A stretch of 31,326 nt of DNA, taken from assembly GCA_964345765.1 (NCBI GenBank), contig CAYFSJ010000016.1, forward strand, positions 1-31,326, in the 5' to 3' direction. Numbering within the stretch: the first letter of the stretch is position 1; every line of letters starts with the position of its first letter. Below, one piece after another: positions 15,846 through 23,414 of the stretch. A model generated the notes under the pieces. That model saw only the letters and a list, made by a program, of their open reading frames with translations, was not told where the DNA came from and searched no databases. This DNA is from DUUI01 sp964345765. Lineage in GTDB: Bacteria; Bacillota_I; Bacilli_A; Erysipelotrichales; Erysipelotrichaceae. The position numbers and the translations under genes were made by a program.

Positions 15846-17276
15846 TTAGAATATCCAATAAGAAACATGTCCTATAATGACAATTAGAAATAAACTAATC
15901 AAATTTACTACATTATTTGATATCCATCTAATGCCTCTAATTGGTTTATCTCCAGCTTGATCAGGGACGTCTTGAAAATGACCTTCTTTATTGGTGTATT
16001 TTCTTTGTAATAAAGAGCCAAGAATACTATCTATTATTGATCCGATAAATCCTAAGATTGTAATAAAGATAACCTCTTGAAAACTAAACAATCCTAAAGC
16101 TAGTAATGAAAGTAAGAAACTACCAACTAATCCCGCTATTAAACCCAATATCGATACACCACCAGAGACACCATTTTTTACTGGTTTAAAGGTTAAAATA
16201 TCATAGACCTTACCAGAGTTCATCATGCCAATCTCTGAAGAAAATGTATCGGCTGCAGCTGCACTAAAAACACTAAAAGATAATAAGAGAAAGATTGAAT
16301 GATACTCTGGATATATAAGAGCAAGCCATACCAATAATGAGGCAGGAAGTGTGTTAGAAATCACTTGTACCCAATTTCTAGCTTCAGTATGTTCTTGAAG
16401 TTTTTCCCCTTCTCTTTTAGAATCGTTCTTTAATTTACTAATGACAGACCCAAGAATAAAGAAGGTTAATAAACTAATTCCTAAATATAATCGACCTAAG
16501 GTATACAGGACGATGGCAGTTAAAATTGCAGCTACCATACCATCTAAACTAATTGATTTTGTTTTGTAAGCAACACATAAAATGGCTATTGAAACAAACA
16601 AATAAAGTAATAGTCCTGATGAAAAATATGTGTATATTAATGTCCCAAACAGTCCACTGCCAATTGGTAAACTCAAGTTATCGCAACCACGCTGACCTGT
16701 TAATTCTATAAAACTCGATAACAAGGCATTTAATAGAGATAAAAAGACTAATAAGATTATTGAATCATCATTACCAAAGAAGAGATATGATCCAAAAGTT
16801 ATTAGAAAAGCAACTATCCCTACTGTAAGTGTCCCTGATAATGTTTTATTGTTAATGATTTCTTTACTTTGAATGTGCTTACCTACTATGGCCGCTAAAC
16901 CATCGCCATAAGTCATGATTAATAATCCCATAAAGGGTAACATTGGCCAATTAAGAATAAATCCAGCTCCTGTCAAAACAAACATACTTATGGCATACAA
17001 AACAGTCCCATAACTATCATCTGGTCTTTCCATAGCTGAAATAAGGTTGTATTTCATACTCAGGCTATTAATGATAATAAAAGAAAAAGGAACGAGTATT
17101 ACAGCCCATAACTCTGTAAAAATGGGTGTAATGAAAATCCAGTTACCAACCATTATATGTATTAGTTTTCTAGAAATTTCAGAAGATCCTTTTGTGTATT
17201 TGGCTACCATTGTAGCAATTATCAATACAAATCCGATATAAAGTAACGAGAATATTAATCCCCAAAGATTTTCCAT
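15846..17276 (-). CDS. Fusion of VTE5-like polyprenol kinase and DUF92 (VTE6-like) domains
   Basis: A 476-aa multi-pass membrane protein made of two families. Residues 1 to about 235 match the phytol/dolichol kinase (CTP-dependent) family: SRKLIHIMVGNW (35-46), MTYGDGLAAIVGK (121-133), KTLSG (144-148), and ELTGQRGCDNLSLPIGSG. Residues about 240-476 match DUF92: AAADTFSSEIG (340-350), FKPVKNGVSGGVSILG (363-378) and GSIIDSILGSLLQRKY. In plants and cyanobacteria VTE5 makes phytyl phosphate and VTE6 (DUF92) adds the second phosphate. By inference this protein could convert an isoprenoid alcohol to its diphosphate in two steps, for prenyl salvage. The substrate here is unlikely to be phytol; farnesol, geranylgeraniol or polyprenol are candidates. 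The start follows GAAAGGAAAAC. Downstream lies fprA, 61 nt away. Confidence 0.85.
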   Translation of the reverse strand: MENLWGLIFSLLYIGFVLIIATMVAKYTKGSSEISRKLIHIMVGNWIFITPIFTELWAVILVPFSFIIINSLSMKYNLISAMERPDDSYGTVLYAISMFVLTGAGFILNWPMLPFMGLLIMTYGDGLAAIVGKHIQSKEIINNKTLSGTLTVGIVAFLITFGSYLFFGNDDSIILLVFLSLLNALLSSFIELTGQRGCDNLSLPIGSGLFGTLIYTYFSSGLLLYLFVSIAILCVAYKTKSISLDGMVAAILTAIVLYTLGRLYLGISLLTFFILGSVISKLKNDSKREGEKLQEHTEARNWVQVISNTLPASLLVWLALIYPEYHSIFLLLSFSVFSAAAADTFSSEIGMMNSGKVYDILTFKPVKNGVSGGVSILGLIAGLVGSFLLSLLALGLFSFQEVIFITILGFIGSIIDSILGSLLQRKYTNKEGHFQDVPDQAGDKPIRGIRWISNNVVNLISLFLIVIIGHVSYWIF

Positions 17277-17382
17277 GTTTTCCTTTCATTGCCACAACAT
17301 TTTGGCCATTCATTGTTTTCTTAACTGCTTAGTTATTATATAGATTGTTGGGGCAAATTTCCATTTGATTCTTCTTATTCTT

Positions 17383-17409
17383 AAAAAATGACGACTTTAT
17401 ATCGCCATT
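17383..17409 (-). terminator. Rho-independent terminator of the SDR/VOC operon
   Basis: On the minus strand AATGGCGA pairs with TCGTCATT (one G-T) around a 7-nt loop, then six T. It lies just after the SDR stop at 17416. Confidence 0.8.
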
Positions 17410-17415
17410 CATGGA

Positions 17416-18144
17416 TTAATTGTGATAACTCCAACCTTTATCATTATGATAAATCATTTGTTTTGACATACCGCCATCCACAACAAAATCTTGTCCAGTG
17501 ATAAATCCTGCTTTCTCACTACATAGATAATTGACCATCTCAACAATATCTTCTGGTCTACCCACTCTACCAACTGGATGCTGATAGTGATCTGATGATT
17601 CAAAATCTGAGTTGGTTGTATCAATCCATCCTGGACTGATTGAATTTACTCGGACCTTTGGTGCTAATGAAATAGATAAAGCGTGTGTTAAGGCAGATAA
17701 TCCACCTTTTGTTGATGAATAACTTTCTGTATCTGCTTGAGACATAAAGGATCTAGTTGAAGAGATATTAATAATACTCGATTGGGTATTAAATTTTTCT
17801 TTTAGTTTTAACACAAGATAATAAGGTGCCACTAGCCCGCCTTTTAGTGTGTCTAAAAAATCATCATAGCTACACTCTGAAAGTAATCCCTTATGACTCT
17901 GACAAGCGTTATTAATCAGTATATCTAGCTGCTTTTCTTGTTCTAAGAAATACTTAATAAACTGGTCCAATTCCTCTTTCAGAGATAAATCTCCTTTGAA
18001 AAAACTGACTGAGGGATCAAATAATCCTTCTGATTTATCAACTACATAAACTTTGGCTTGATTACTAACAAAACTATCGACTAGTGCTTTACCAATACCT
18101 TTGGAGCCACCAGTGATGATGACTACTTTATCTTTAAATTCCAT
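17416..18144 (-). CDS. SDR family NAD(P)-dependent oxidoreductase
   Basis: A 242-aa classical short-chain dehydrogenase. The cofactor loop is TGGSKGIG (11-18), the NNA motif is at 78-80, the catalytic Ser is about 129 in NISST, and Tyr142-x-x-x-Lys146 is in YSSTKGGL. ISPGWIDT and the C-terminal FITGQDFVVDGGMSKQ are typical of the FabG/glucose dehydrogenase group. Asp36 in VVDKSEG at the end of the second strand suggests NAD rather than NADP. It starts 2 nt after the VOC stop and they form a two-gene operon with its own terminator. The substrate cannot be read from the sequence. Confidence 0.9.
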   Translation of the reverse strand: MEFKDKVVIITGGSKGIGKALVDSFVSNQAKVYVVDKSEGLFDPSVSFFKGDLSLKEELDQFIKYFLEQEKQLDILINNACQSHKGLLSECSYDDFLDTLKGGLVAPYYLVLKLKEKFNTQSSIINISSTRSFMSQADTESYSSTKGGLSALTHALSISLAPKVRVNSISPGWIDTTNSDFESSDHYQHPVGRVGRPEDIVEMVNYLCSEKAGFITGQDFVVDGGMSKQMIYHNDKGWSYHN

Positions 18145-18146
18145 AC

Positions 18147-18524
18147 TTATTCTTTTGGTTGTGCAGGATAAAATGAGCGTCCAGTTAAAACAATTTCATA
18201 TCCATCAGAATCAAGTATCATGGCTTCTGATAAGGCTGTTTCTGAATTAAAATAAGGCCCTTCAACAATCTGAATAGACTGTCTTTGAAGATTACTTAAC
18301 ATTTCATCAAAATTATCTAATTCAAATCGTAGTGTGACGCCATCTCCTCTTTGTTCATTTGTATCATCAAGCACCTTATGGATTCTAAGGGCAAATTTGT
18401 CATATAACTTTAAATCGATTGAATCTTCTTTTTCTTCTAGTTTTTCAAATCCAAAAACACTTGTATACCATTCTACGCTCTTTTGTAGGTCATTGACTGT
18501 TATTATTGTTTGGTTATTCATCAT
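18147..18524 (-). CDS. VOC family protein (glyoxalase/bleomycin resistance fold)
   Basis: A 125-aa single-domain protein. It has the usual VOC pattern: a strand and helix at NDLQKSVEWYTSVFGFEKLEE, then LRFELDNFDEMLSNL, and the terminal ILDSDGYEIVLTGR. This group includes glyoxalases, dioxygenases and drug-binding proteins. The metal-ligand positions are not clear enough to call an enzyme. I start at ATG 18524 (two consecutive ATG) after AAAGGAGG; the longer reading frame to 18617 would begin inside the tRNA terminator and is rejected. It comes first in an operon with the SDR gene. A TATAAT -10 precedes the leader. Confidence 0.82.
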   Translation of the reverse strand: MMNNQTIITVNDLQKSVEWYTSVFGFEKLEEKEDSIDLKLYDKFALRIHKVLDDTNEQRGDGVTLRFELDNFDEMLSNLQRQSIQIVEGPYFNSETALSEAMILDSDGYEIVLTGRSFYPAQPKE

Positions 18525-18602
18525 AGTACCTCCTTTATGATTATTATAACTTGTTTTATTAATCAAGGTAGTGTTAAACATTTTCTGTTTTTTATCTAAA
18601 AC

Positions 18603-18641
18603 AAAAAACGGGAACAATTCCTTTACAGAATTAGTCCCGTT
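18603..18641 (-). terminator. Rho-independent terminator after tRNA-Thr
   Basis: On the minus strand AACGGGA pairs with TCCCGTT, with an inner AATTC/GAATT helix, then TTTTTTG. It closes the long operon that ends in the tRNA gene. Confidence 0.88.
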
Positions 18642-18655
18642 CTATACTAATATCA

Positions 18656-18729
18656 TGGTGCCGATACCCAGGATTGAACTGGAAGCTGAGCATTACCATT
18701 GCTCTGTTTTACCATTAAACTATATCGGC
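18656..18729 (-). tRNA. tRNA-Thr(GGT)
   Basis: Folds as a 74-nt tRNA with encoded CCA. The acceptor is GCCGATA/TATCGGC with discriminator A. The D arm is GTTT-AATGGTA-AAAC. The anticodon arm is GAGCA-ATGGTAA-TGCTC, giving anticodon GGT with U33 and A37. The variable loop is AGCT and the T arm TCCAG-TTCAATC-CTGGG. GGT reads ACC/ACT threonine codons. The gene lies 42 nt after the GNAT stop with no terminator between, and is followed by a terminator, so it is probably co-transcribed with the protein genes and cut out. An inverted repeat in the 5' leader can pair with its acceptor strand. Confidence 0.93.
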
Positions 18730-18763
18730 GATTGCCTATAAATAATAACCAATAACGCCGATA
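18723..18763. repeat. 8-bp inverted repeat across the 5' end of the tRNA
   Basis: TATCGGCG (18723-18730) and CGCCGATA (18756-18763) are perfect inverted copies 25 nt apart. One arm is nucleotides -1 to 7 of the tRNA, and the other is in its leader just after the GNAT stop. Confidence 0.7.
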
Positions 18764-18771
18764 AAATCAAG

Positions 18772-19221
18772 TCAATTCATTCTTTCTTTCGAAGACTTAT
18801 CATAATGCAAAATACAGACTTCTCGTTGGAGTTCTAAGTTAGTTTCTTTATCAACTAATTCAAACCCACATTTACTAAAGAAAGCCAATGCACCCGCATT
18901 ATCTAAGAAACATTTGACAGTCACTTGTTGAAATTTATCCAACAAATGATTCATTAGTGCTTCACCAATGCCATTATGTCGATAATTTGGATCAACATTA
19001 ATAGTTGTAACCACCATATCCTGTTTAATAGAAACAAATCCGACAATCTTTCCATCAATTTCATATACTTGTGACTGAGACTTCAATAAATGATCTTCTT
19101 GAAAGGATTGATAGTTATTTAAGAAATAACTCGGATCAATAAAAGGATGCGCCTCAATCGTTGTCTTTAGCCATATCTCTAAGACTTGTGTTAAGTCTTT
19201 CATTTCAAATTGTCTAATCAT
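18772..19221 (-). CDS. GNAT family N-acetyltransferase
   Basis: A 149-aa acetyl-CoA-dependent transferase. The acetyl-CoA loop is VDPNYRHNGIGEALM (Q/RxxGxG/A pattern), after strand MVVTTINVDP, and the C-terminal NAGALAFFSKCGFELV segment is typical. The order and the WLKTTIEAHPFIDPSYF region resemble YjaB-type acetyltransferases. The substrate, a protein lysine or small molecule, is unknown. Its ATG overlaps the Maf stop in ATGA, so translation is coupled. It ends on TGA, which helps exclude code 4. Seventh protein gene of the operon and last before tRNA-Thr. Confidence 0.9.
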   Translation of the reverse strand: MIRQFEMKDLTQVLEIWLKTTIEAHPFIDPSYFLNNYQSFQEDHLLKSQSQVYEIDGKIVGFVSIKQDMVVTTINVDPNYRHNGIGEALMNHLLDKFQQVTVKCFLDNAGALAFFSKCGFELVDKETNLELQREVCILHYDKSSKERMN

Positions 19222-19778
19222 AAATCAAACTCCTCTTTTAAAATAATTTCTAGTTCTTCAATTGGAAAGCCAATGATGGTATTAAGATAACCATTATACG
19301 ATTCTAAGATATTCTCACTAAAATAAGTATCTTGAATTCCATAAGAGCCCGCTTTATCTAAAGGTTGATGACGTTGTATATATGTTTCTAAAACAGTAGA
19401 TTCAACACTTTTTAAAACAACCTGACTCTCAAAGGTTTTTATAATTGTTTTATTTTCATTCATCACACAAATAGAAGTTAATACAGAATGTGTCTTACCA
19501 TTAAGTTGTCTCAACATCGCTAAAGCATGTTCTTTGTTATGAGGTTTCCCAAGAATTTCATTTTCAAAAACAACAACCGTATCCCCACTCACAACAATAT
19601 CTTGGTCGTTAATATCGATTGATAAAGCTTTATTATACGCAAGTTGTTGAACCTGACGTTTTGGTGATAAATACTCCATTAAAACTTCATCACTGGACGG
19701 TTTTAAAAAGATAAATCTTTTACCCAGTTGTTTCATCAACTCAATTCGTCGAGGTGAAGTCGAAGCTAAAATAATCAT
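19218..19778 (-). CDS. maf: Maf-like nucleotide pyrophosphatase
   Basis: Hydrolyses non-canonical or house-cleaning nucleoside triphosphates (dTTP/UTP or modified nucleotides) to monophosphates. Family motifs in order: ASTSPRRIELMKQLG (5-19), SGDTVVVFENEILGKP, LRQLNGKTHSV, KAGSYGIQ and GYLNTIIGFPIEEL. At 186 aa it has the normal length. The YGIQ/NTIIGFP set fits the YhdE/BsMaf dTTP/UTP branch. ATGA overlaps join it to coaD upstream and GNAT downstream. In Bacillus subtilis maf inhibits septation when overexpressed, but its context here is metabolic. Confidence 0.93.
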   Translation of the reverse strand: MIILASTSPRRIELMKQLGKRFIFLKPSSDEVLMEYLSPKRQVQQLAYNKALSIDINDQDIVVSGDTVVVFENEILGKPHNKEHALAMLRQLNGKTHSVLTSICVMNENKTIIKTFESQVVLKSVESTVLETYIQRHQPLDKAGSYGIQDTYFSENILESYNGYLNTIIGFPIEELEIILKEEFDL

Positions 19779-20254
19779 TTTTGATAAGTTTCCATTAGTT
19801 TTTGACGAACAAAAGGATGAACGAGTGATTCAACATCGCCTTGGTGATAAGCAATTTCTTTGACAACCGAAGATGAAACATATGAATACTCCGGTCTAGA
19901 CACCAAAAAGATAGTCTCAACATCAGGATTCAACATTAAGTTAGCAGTCGCTGTTCTAAGTTCATATTCGTAGTCCATTACTGCTCGAATGCCTCTTACT
20001 AAAGCTCTCGCATTCATTTCTGCCGCTAAATCCACAGTCAACCCACTACTAAAAACAACTTTGATGTTATTAATATGGGCACAGGACGCTTCAATCATTT
20101 CTTGACGCTCCTGTATACTGAACTTTGTTTGTTTTGTTTTGTTTTCCATAATAGCAATTACTAGTTCATCACATAGTCTAGATGCCCGTTCAATGACATC
20201 CACATGACCAACTGTAATTGGATCAAAAGTTCCTGGATAAATAATACGATTCAT
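19775..20254 (-). CDS. coaD: Phosphopantetheine adenylyltransferase
   Basis: Transfers AMP to 4'-phosphopantetheine, the penultimate step of coenzyme A synthesis. The nucleotidyltransferase motif is PGTFDPITVGH (7-17) with T/HxGH, then the RGIRAVMDYEYE segment and SYVSSSVVKEIA (the ISSTxVR motif). At 159 aa it is family length. It lies 2 nt after the NYN gene and overlaps maf by four bases. In many Firmicutes coaD neighbours rsmD, but no rsmD is seen here. Confidence 0.95.
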   Translation of the reverse strand: MNRIIYPGTFDPITVGHVDVIERASRLCDELVIAIMENKTKQTKFSIQERQEMIEASCAHINNIKVVFSSGLTVDLAAEMNARALVRGIRAVMDYEYELRTATANLMLNPDVETIFLVSRPEYSYVSSSVVKEIAYHQGDVESLVHPFVRQKLMETYQK

Positions 20255-20256
20255 AA

Positions 20257-20964
20257 TTAATCCTTCTTATTCTTTATATAAACATGTTTTACATTTGAAC
20301 CAGATACAGGTCTTTCCTCAACATCAAACTGTCTCAAACTTTTGATTAATAAACTTAATTTCATGTAACCATAATTTCGAGGGTCAAAATCAGGACGTTT
20401 CTTATTCATTAAGTTACCAACATCCGCCAAAAATGCGTATCCATTATCATCCGCCACATCATCAATAGAAGTACGAATTAAATTAATTAAGTTGGAGCGT
20501 TTATTTTCACTAATGGTTTTCTTCGAATTTTTACGAGGATTGATCACTGATAAATAAATAAAACGGTCACAGGCTTTAATAAAAGCTGACGGAGTTTTTT
20601 CTTCCCCCATACCAATCACAAATTTACCAGCTTCTCTTAATCTTGTTGCTAGACGTGTAAAATCCGAGTCAGAAGAGACAATACAAAAACCATCAATATC
20701 CTTTGAATACAAAATATCCATCGCATCAATAATTAAAGCTGAATCAGTTGCGTTTTTACCAACCGTGTAAGCGAACTGTTGAACTGGTGTGATTGCATTC
20801 TCAAGTAGCTCAGTCTTCCATCCTTCACTAGTACTCTTGGTCCAATCACCATAAATTCTCTTGATGGTTGGCACACCAAACTTCGCAAGTTCTTCTAAAA
20901 TTTCATCAATTCGTTTATATGACGAATTATCTCCATCAATCAAGACGGCCAGTCGTTTGTCCAT
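20257..20964 (-). CDS. NYN (PIN-like) nuclease domain with C-terminal LOTUS/OST-HTH domain
   Basis: A 235-aa cytosolic protein. The NYN domain (1 to about 140) keeps the acidic residues of PIN-like nucleases: LIDGDN (Asp10, Asp12), ATDSALIID (Asp74) and VSSDSDF (Asp99, Asp101). After a basic linker (NPRKNSKKT) comes an OST-HTH/LOTUS domain (about 157-232) with FLADVGNLMNKKRPDF and NYGYMKLSLLIKSL. LOTUS domains bind RNA, G-quadruplexes or helicases in eukaryotes. Bacterial NYN-LOTUS proteins are widespread, and their substrate is little known; RNA cleavage is likely. I start at ATG 20964 after GAGGAGAG; a longer in-frame start adds 16 residues. It overlaps the upstream gene by 29 bases. Being in an operon with a tRNA gene suggests, but does not show, a role in RNA processing. 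Confidence 0.88.
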   Translation of the reverse strand: MDKRLAVLIDGDNSSYKRIDEILEELAKFGVPTIKRIYGDWTKSTSEGWKTELLENAITPVQQFAYTVGKNATDSALIIDAMDILYSKDIDGFCIVSSDSDFTRLATRLREAGKFVIGMGEEKTPSAFIKACDRFIYLSVINPRKNSKKTISENKRSNLINLIRTSIDDVADDNGYAFLADVGNLMNKKRPDFDPRNYGYMKLSLLIKSLRQFDVEERPVSGSNVKHVYIKNKKD

Positions 20965-22093
20965 TTCTCTCCTCTTTTCTGAATATGATTTGAGCACTTT
21001 CTTTAAAGACACCCATTAAACTATTATTAAGTACATCTAATTTTGATAGTTCATCTAAATTTAAATGTGTAATCTGTTCTAATATTTGTTTTAAATCAAT
21101 CGCATTTTGACAATAGAAAGTAGCACCAACAATATGATTATCACTCACACGATACTCAATCCCACCATCAAAATCAAAACGTGATTTAAAATAAGTTAAA
21201 TCTTGTGCATCAATTTGAACAATCTCACCTTCACTATCTGAATTAAACAAGGCTAATGAAGGATTTAAGAATAAGATATCTTTATTTGGATTAAAGTCTT
21301 CCTCTAAATTCTCAATAACAACCACATCTACCTCAATTTGTTGGGGCTTGGTCTGCTCACCAATTTCAAAAGCCAATTTAGATTGAGGTTCAAGATGTAG
21401 TAAAGCCGATTGTTCTTGATCAGTAATTTCAGTCACTTCATATTTCTCATATAGCTTTATATTTTGTTGGGTTAGAGATTCTTTAATCGCATCTCTAAAT
21501 TGAAGATGATCAATTTGACTAAATAATCGACGATCCACAATTAAACTCACTTGTGAGCCAAAACGATTGAACATACTCGCAATTTCCAAAGCTCTCAAGC
21601 TACTCGCAATAATTCCAATGCGTTTAAACAATTGATTTGTGTTAATTAACTCATCGAAAGTAAACACAAATGGGGATTGATAAGGGTTTTGTTCACTAAA
21701 CTCTGTATTAACAATTAAGTTCTCTGTTTCTAATGCTTTGGTTTCAGACAAATAAGACACTTCAACATGATGTTCATCAAGAATATTCACCCGACCCTTG
21801 ATAACCTCTATGTTTTTATCAACAATGGTTTCCATTAATTCTTTTTTGTTCATATAATTAAGCTCAACTTGTTGATTAGCCACATGATCATAAAACTGGG
21901 CAGAATCATCAAAATTCGTATGATCCACCTGTGCACTCAAAAGACTCGCTTGATAAAGCGCTTGAACCTTCTCACTTTCAAATGTTGTATATTGGGCCTG
22001 TTGAACCAAATCAACCACAACAATCTTTCCTTCTAAAGAATTAATCAAAGGAAGTGTGTTTTGATTTAAGCCAATAATTAAATGATTAATCAT
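20936..22093 (-). CDS. Degenerate pyridine nucleotide-disulfide oxidoreductase-like protein
   Basis: A 385-aa protein with the overall order of the dihydrolipoamide dehydrogenase/NADH oxidase fold. The first Rossmann motif is decayed (HLIIGLNQNTLPLINSL instead of GxGxxG). The NAD-binding unit is RIGIIASSLRALEIASMFNRFGSQVSLI, and a dimerisation-domain trace is GGIEYRVSDNHIVGATFYCQNA. The redox pair CxxxxC is absent; the only Cys is in the C-terminal region. It is 60 or more residues shorter than family members. It is likely a pseudo-enzyme, or uses the fold for binding. It is flanked by an EIIB-like gene (8-base overlap) and the NYN gene (29-base overlap), so it is expressed as part of the operon and not obviously decaying: the frame is open throughout. 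Confidence 0.72.
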   Translation of the reverse strand: MINHLIIGLNQNTLPLINSLEGKIVVVDLVQQAQYTTFESEKVQALYQASLLSAQVDHTNFDDSAQFYDHVANQQVELNYMNKKELMETIVDKNIEVIKGRVNILDEHHVEVSYLSETKALETENLIVNTEFSEQNPYQSPFVFTFDELINTNQLFKRIGIIASSLRALEIASMFNRFGSQVSLIVDRRLFSQIDHLQFRDAIKESLTQQNIKLYEKYEVTEITDQEQSALLHLEPQSKLAFEIGEQTKPQQIEVDVVVIENLEEDFNPNKDILFLNPSLALFNSDSEGEIVQIDAQDLTYFKSRFDFDGGIEYRVSDNHIVGATFYCQNAIDLKQILEQITHLNLDELSKLDVLNNSLMGVFKESAQIIFRKEERNGQTTGRLD

Positions 22094-22523
22094 GATTTAA
22101 CTCTTTTCTTAATGCGTTAGCAATTGGTTCAACTAGTTCTTTAACAATTAACTGAACTTTAGTATTACTTGGTCTAAGTACACCCGCAATACCTAATTTT
22201 CTTATTTCATCAATATTTGCTAGTTTCGAATCATTCACACTCAACAGGACTCTTGTTTGACAAGCATTCACTTCAGTTATATTTGAAGCTCCACCTAATT
22301 GGAAGATTAAATCTCTAGCCAATTGATTATAATCACTTAGTTTTATATTAATCCGACTTTGTTTCTTAAGCACAAAGCGCAATGCTAGCCATAAGACAAC
22401 CAGTCCAATAATTCCAATAATTATTCTATAAGTCGTATTATCAACGACGATAATTGAAGTAATTGTTACAGCAATTATAATTAATCCTAACAAAACAGCT
22501 TTATTTTGTTTTTGTTTATTCAT
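22086..22523 (-). CDS. Membrane-tethered PTS EIIB (glucose-family) domain protein
   Basis: A 145-aa protein. Two transmembrane helices (about 9-27 and 33-52) are followed by a basic loop and an EIIB domain (about 63-142). The EIIB signature is NITEVNACQTRVLLSVND, with the phospho-accepting Cys at 88, and LGIAGVLRPSNTKVQLIV corresponds to the GAxGVxxxGxxxQxI segment. In true EIIB proteins the following residue set is CxTRLR; here CQTRVL. There is no EIIC or EIIA in the window, so it cannot alone be a sugar transporter. It may sense PTS phosphorylation at the membrane or supply phosphate to another EIIC. It sits second in the operon after the phosphoesterase. Confidence 0.8.
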   Translation of the reverse strand: MNKQKQNKAVLLGLIIIAVTITSIIVVDNTTYRIIIGIIGLVVLWLALRFVLKKQSRINIKLSDYNQLARDLIFQLGGASNITEVNACQTRVLLSVNDSKLANIDEIRKLGIAGVLRPSNTKVQLIVKELVEPIANALRKELNHD

Positions 22524-23313
22524 GGTAAAAATCTCCTTCTTGTTTATTATACCTTAATCCTAAAAAATCAACCACAATCAGATGATTTGGGTTATTAAGT
22601 CTTAACGGAAAAGATGAAGCACCTAATCCAGCACTCACAATAAGTCCACTATTTCCTGAAAAACGATAAAATCCTTTTGAAAACTTAGGAAAAAATCCTT
22701 GATTGGGACCAAAGACTCCCTTATCAAAAAACCTAAACTGACCACCATGAACATGACCACTAAATTGATAACAATTGATAGAGTTAGATAATAATGCGAC
22801 ATTTTGAGGGTAATGATCCAATAATATTGATAACACATCAGGATTCAATTGTTTTGGATAGCTAGTCTTAGGGATTACACCTACTATTTCTAACTGTGTG
22901 TCATGAATTTTTAAATTAATCTTATCATTTCTCAAAATTGTAAAAGCATCATTATGACTAGTAAAAGTTTTATCATCATGATTGCCATCACAGGTAATCA
23001 CATTGCAAATCTTAGTTAGTTCATCAATCCATTGATAAAGAATCACTAAATCGTGAGGGTGATAATCTCGATCTAATAAATCTCCAGTAATAACAATTAG
23101 ATCTGGTAAAACGACTTTAATCTCTTTTACTAACTTGTCTAAATTGACAGTATGATATGGAATATGACAATCACTTAAATGAACAATTCTTAATTTTGAA
23201 TTAACTCTTTCATTCCTAATCTCAATAAAATGTTTCTCTAATCGATGGTTTGAGCGATAAATAAAAGCACTAAAACCAAGTGCACTTAACGCTAATGGTA
23301 GTAACTTTTTCAT
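22516..23313 (-). CDS. Membrane-anchored metallophosphoesterase (YkuE/LpxH-like)
   Basis: A 265-aa protein with a short N-terminal hydrophobic segment (about 4-17) and the calcineurin-like phosphoesterase motifs: LSDCHI (D-x-H), GDLLDRD, CDGNHDD (GNH[DE]), and SGHVHGGQF (GHxHGGQ). The HGGQ ending is typical of YkuE/YaeI-type enzymes, some of which act on lipid-linked phosphates. The substrate is unknown. It is the first gene of the seven-gene operon that ends in tRNA-Thr and overlaps the next gene by 8 bases. The start has no Shine-Dalgarno, and a -10 box lies 6 nt upstream of ATG, so it is predicted leaderless. Confidence 0.9.
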   Translation of the reverse strand: MKKLLPLALSALGFSAFIYRSNHRLEKHFIEIRNERVNSKLRIVHLSDCHIPYHTVNLDKLVKEIKVVLPDLIVITGDLLDRDYHPHDLVILYQWIDELTKICNVITCDGNHDDKTFTSHNDAFTILRNDKINLKIHDTQLEIVGVIPKTSYPKQLNPDVLSILLDHYPQNVALLSNSINCYQFSGHVHGGQFRFFDKGVFGPNQGFFPKFSKGFYRFSGNSGLIVSAGLGASSFPLRLNNPNHLIVVDFLGLRYNKQEGDFYHE

Positions 23314-23319
23314 AACGCT

Positions 23320-23328
23320 ATTATAACA
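23320..23328 (-). promoter_or_regulatory. Extended -10 promoter of the metallophosphoesterase operon, leaderless
   Basis: On the minus strand TGT TATAAT, with the last T at 23320. Counting it as -7 puts +1 at 23313, the A of the ATG. The six bases between are AGCGTT, with no ribosome site. The -35 region is weak, which an extended -10 can compensate. Confidence 0.7.
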
Positions 23329-23414
23329 CTTATCGTTTAATTGGTGGATTTAAAGATTAGCAATAAAAAGGAATTAAAACATGCTAGAATAAAGAAAATG
23401 AACGGAGAAAATAT

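Noticed and set aside
18525..18617. N-terminal extension of the VOC protein
   Set aside because: It would start inside the tRNA terminator, while AAAGGAGG precedes ATG 18524.
18656..18729. tRNA-Gly
   Set aside because: The D arm looks Gly-like, but the 7-nt anticodon loop gives GGT (Thr) and the discriminator is A, not U.
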